A DNA stretch of 46,590 bases from Shinella pollutisoli (GTDB lineage: Bacteria; Pseudomonadota; Alphaproteobacteria; Rhizobiales; Rhizobiaceae), in contig NZ_JANFDG010000036.1 in NCBI RefSeq assembly GCF_024609765.1, positions 1-46,590 of the forward strand. Reading direction: 5' to 3'. A model generated the notes under the pieces. That model did no database searches, had not been told where the DNA came from, and worked only from the letters and a program-made list of their open reading frames with translations. Below are positions 44,570 to 46,590 of the stretch, piece after piece. How positions within the stretch are numbered: the stretch's first letter is position 1; each line of letters starts with the position of its first letter. The position numbers and the translations under genes are program-made.

Positions 44570-44578
44570 AGCGGCAAG

Positions 44579-44698
44579 CCCCCTCATCGGCTTGCCGGCA
44601 CCTCCTCCCCGACGGGGAGAAGGGGGAAGAACGAGACGTCGCGACATATTCCTTCTCTCGCTGGGGAGAAGGTGGCCCGAAGGGCCGGATGAGGGGGG
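44579..44698. repeat. RIME-like palindromic repeat, copy 2
   Basis: CCCCTCAT-type sequence and a CCCCGACGGGG stem at the left, and GGGGAGAAGGTGG...GGCCGGATGAGGGG at the right, are imperfect inverted copies of one another and of the repeats at 38161 and 46413. It separates convergent genes. Confidence 0.7.
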
Positions 44699-44703
44699 TT
44701 CCC

Positions 44704-45231
44704 TTACTTGAACGCCTCGCCCGGATAGGCACCCCAGATCTCGTTCTGCGAGACCCAGCCGGAGACGCCCTCCACCTCGGCGCGGCACCAGTCGCCGTTG
44801 CATTCGCCGACCTTGACGACGACGCCCGGCTGGAGCTTCGCGACGACGGTGCTGTTCGCCAGCGCCTCGCGGCGCATGTTGACGAAGACGTCGTCGCCCT
44901 TGCCGCGCATCCACGGCGCGGTGACGGCGGTGCGGTCGCCGGACAGCAGCGCCTGGTTCACCCAGCCCTCGGTGCCGTCGGCGTCGCGCACCCGGCGCCA
45001 GTTGTCGTATTCCTGGATGATCTCCACCGGCACGCCGGACTTGAGATAGCGCCAGGCGACCGCATAGTCGACGCTCGGGCCGATGCGGAGGTTGACGCTC
45101 TTGGCCTTGAGGCTGACGAAGCGGGGCAGCGGCAGGCCGCTCGGCCCCTTGGCGGCCTGCGCATGGGCGAGCCCGGTTCCCATGACGAGGACGAGGCCCG
45201 CGAGGCCGAGACGGAGGACGGAATGGGACAT
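44704..45231 (-). CDS. Secreted SH3-domain protein
   Basis: A 175-residue protein: signal peptide (MSHSVLRLGLAGLVLVMGTG, cleaved near AHA-Q) and then two bacterial SH3-like repeats, seen in SVNLRIGPSVDYAVAW...DNWRRVRDADGTEGWV and NMRREALANSTVVAKLQPG...CNGDWCRAEVEGVSGWV. Such proteins bind peptidoglycan or other periplasmic partners. A longer start at 45288 is not favoured, because it would precede the signal peptide. Confidence 0.85.
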   Translation of the reverse strand: MSHSVLRLGLAGLVLVMGTGLAHAQAAKGPSGLPLPRFVSLKAKSVNLRIGPSVDYAVAWRYLKSGVPVEIIQEYDNWRRVRDADGTEGWVNQALLSGDRTAVTAPWMRGKGDDVFVNMRREALANSTVVAKLQPGVVVKVGECNGDWCRAEVEGVSGWVSQNEIWGAYPGEAFK

Positions 45232-45400
45232 GGCAATATCCGTTAACGCAGGGCGGGCATGGACTGCCGTACCGGCCGCAGGCATCACGGATCGCGAGGG
45301 CGGATTGTCTTCGCGACCGGGTCTGGTAGAAAATGCCCCTGATGAAGCAATCCTTGCCCAACTTGGTTAAGGACCCGTCAACAGGACGCCGGAACATCCC

Positions 45401-46405
45401 ATGACACAGAAGAAAAAGCCGAAGGTCTACATCACCCGCCGCCTGCCCGACGTGGTCGAGACCCGGATGCGCGAGCTGTTCGACGCCGAGCTCAACATCG
45501 ACGACACGCCGCGCACCCAGCCGGAGCTGGTCGCCGCGGTGAGGACGGCGGACGTCATCGTGCCGACGCTGACCGACCGGATCGACGCCGCGCTGATCGA
45601 GCAGGCGGGGCCGCAACTGAAGCTGATCGCCTGCTTCTCCAACGGCGTCGACAACATCGACGTCGAGGCGGCGGCGAAGCGCGGCATCACCGTCACCAAC
45701 ACGCCGAACGTCTTGACCGAGGACACCGCCGACATGACCATGGCGCTGATCCTCGCCGTGCCGCGCCGGCTCGCCGAGGGCGCGCGCATCATCACCGACC
45801 GCAAGGGCGAGTGGGCCGGCTGGTCGCCGACCTGGATGCTCGGGCGGCGCATCTGGGGCAAGCGGCTCGGCATCGTCGGCATGGGCCGCATCGGCACCGC
45901 CGTCGCCCGCCGCGCCAAGGCCTTCGGCCTCTCCATCCACTACCACAACCGCAACCGCGTGCGCCCCGACACCGAGGACGCGCTGGAGGCGACCTACTGG
46001 GACAGCCTCGACCAGATGCTCGCCCGCGTCGACATCGTCTCCGTCAACTGCCCCTCGACGCCGGCGACCTACCATCTGCTCTCGGCCCGGCGGCTGGAGC
46101 TGATGCAGCCGACGAGCTACATCGTCAACACCGCGCGCGGCGGCATCATCGACGAGGCGGCGCTGATCAAGTGCCTGAAGGAGGGCCGCATCGCCGGCGC
46201 CGGCCTCGACGTCTTCGAGCACGAGCCGGCCGTCAACCCGAAGCTCGTCAAGCTCGCCTCCGAGGGCAAGGTCGTGCTGCTGCCGCACATGAGCTCGGCG
46301 ACGCTGGAGGGCCGCATCGACATGGGCGAGAAGGTGGTTATCAACATCCGCACCTTCTTCGACGGCCACCGCCCGCCGGACCGGGTGCTGCCGGGGCGGG
46401 TCTAG
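45401..46405 (+). CDS. D-isomer 2-hydroxyacid dehydrogenase (D-glycerate dehydrogenase type)
   Basis: A 334-residue NAD(P)-dependent dehydrogenase: nucleotide-binding GMGRIG, catalytic Arg in NTARGGIIDE, Glu in FEHEPAVN and His in LLPHMSSAT. Full length and intact. Closest known type is glyoxylate/hydroxypyruvate reductase or D-glycerate dehydrogenase (GyaR). No strong ribosome-binding site is seen upstream. Confidence 0.9.
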   Translation: MTQKKKPKVYITRRLPDVVETRMRELFDAELNIDDTPRTQPELVAAVRTADVIVPTLTDRIDAALIEQAGPQLKLIACFSNGVDNIDVEAAAKRGITVTNTPNVLTEDTADMTMALILAVPRRLAEGARIITDRKGEWAGWSPTWMLGRRIWGKRLGIVGMGRIGTAVARRAKAFGLSIHYHNRNRVRPDTEDALEATYWDSLDQMLARVDIVSVNCPSTPATYHLLSARRLELMQPTSYIVNTARGGIIDEAALIKCLKEGRIAGAGLDVFEHEPAVNPKLVKLASEGKVVLLPHMSSATLEGRIDMGEKVVINIRTFFDGHRPPDRVLPGRV

Positions 46406-46412
46406 CGCCGCC

Positions 46413-46536
46413 AGCCCCTCATCCGGCCTGCCGGCCACCTTCTCCCCGTAAACGGGGCGAAGGAATATGCCGCACCGGTTTCCTCGATCAATCACGTTCC
46501 GTCGGGCAAGTCCCCTCTCCCCGTTTACGGGGAGAG
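46413..46536. repeat. RIME-like palindromic repeat, copy 3
   Basis: CCCCTCATCCGGCCTGCCGG matches copy 1. It is followed by hairpin [30 protein letters not shown] arms (46439-46464) and a second hairpin CTCCCCGTTTACGGGGAG (about 46516-46533). It follows the dehydrogenase stop and may terminate it. Beyond it to the window end nothing is recognised. Confidence 0.7.
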
Positions 46537-46590
46537 CGACTGTCTTAGCCGTCAAGCGTTTTGCCATGGTTTTCCGTCTCGGATGATTGC

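Noticed and set aside
43532-46567. A 1011-codon minus-strand open frame
   Set aside because: It runs antisense to the PfkB kinase and dehydrogenase genes and has biased Arg/Ala/Gly composition typical of antisense frames in GC-rich DNA; the genes on the plus strand carry clear family motifs.

Overview
The window looks like a piece of a Rhizobiaceae (alphaproteobacterial) chromosome with a genomic island on its left side. Family-level placement rests on the frcRBCAK fructose-uptake arrangement known from Sinorhizobium, the BA14K and IalB family proteins, the EF-P modification genes next to efp, and palindromic intergenic repeats resembling rhizobial RIME elements. A Shinella- or Ensifer-like genome would fit, but the genus cannot be fixed from sequence reading alone.

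Left part, 1-20319: island inserted at the 3' end of a tRNA-Leu(CAG). This part is visibly less GC-rich and more mosaic than the rest. From left to right it carries: (a) a compact minus-strand SIR2 - HerA - KTSC operon, i.e. a SIR2-HerA (Nezha-type) anti-phage module with an extra small KTSC gene coupled to it; (b) a FecI/FecR/TonB-receptor signalling set followed, by stop-start overlaps, by an exporter-fold ABC transporter and a siderophore-interacting FAD reductase, then a serine beta-lactamase-like hydrolase; (c) an Rrf2-type regulator overlapping an IalB-family secreted protein, and a LysR regulator; (d) a mobile-element end with a frameshifted tyrosine integrase, a winged-helix replication-initiator-like protein, two related long non-coding leaders, iteron-like repeats and an intact P4-type integrase abutting the tRNA. 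The integrase-tRNA side is one island end; no second attachment site was seen, so the island probably runs off the left edge.

Right part, 20320-46590: very GC-rich core chromosome. It contains a phosphohexomutase, BA14K protein, SelW-like protein, DoxX, pyrC, and the fructose cluster (frcK, frcA, frcC, frcB on minus; frcR and an RbsD/FucU mutarotase on plus). Then come a small secreted protein, a class-I glutamine amidotransferase, a divergent MocR regulator/flavin-binding protein pair, an Ada-type methyltransferase, a DUF2244 protein, nth, a TetR regulator divergent from a VOC protein with clear operators, an EI24/CysZ-like membrane protein, a chemoreceptor ending in a probable CheR/CheB tether, the epmB-epmA/efp set for EF-P lysylation, an adenosine kinase-type PfkB protein, an SH3 protein and a 2-hydroxyacid dehydrogenase. 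Convergent gene pairs are separated by hairpins or rhizobial palindromic repeats.

The most interesting parts are the three-gene SIR2-HerA-KTSC unit, the proposed siderophore import route that pairs an exporter-fold ABC protein with a cytosolic SIP reductase and has no periplasmic binding protein, and the duplicated structured leaders with a rep/iteron/integrase arrangement at the island end.
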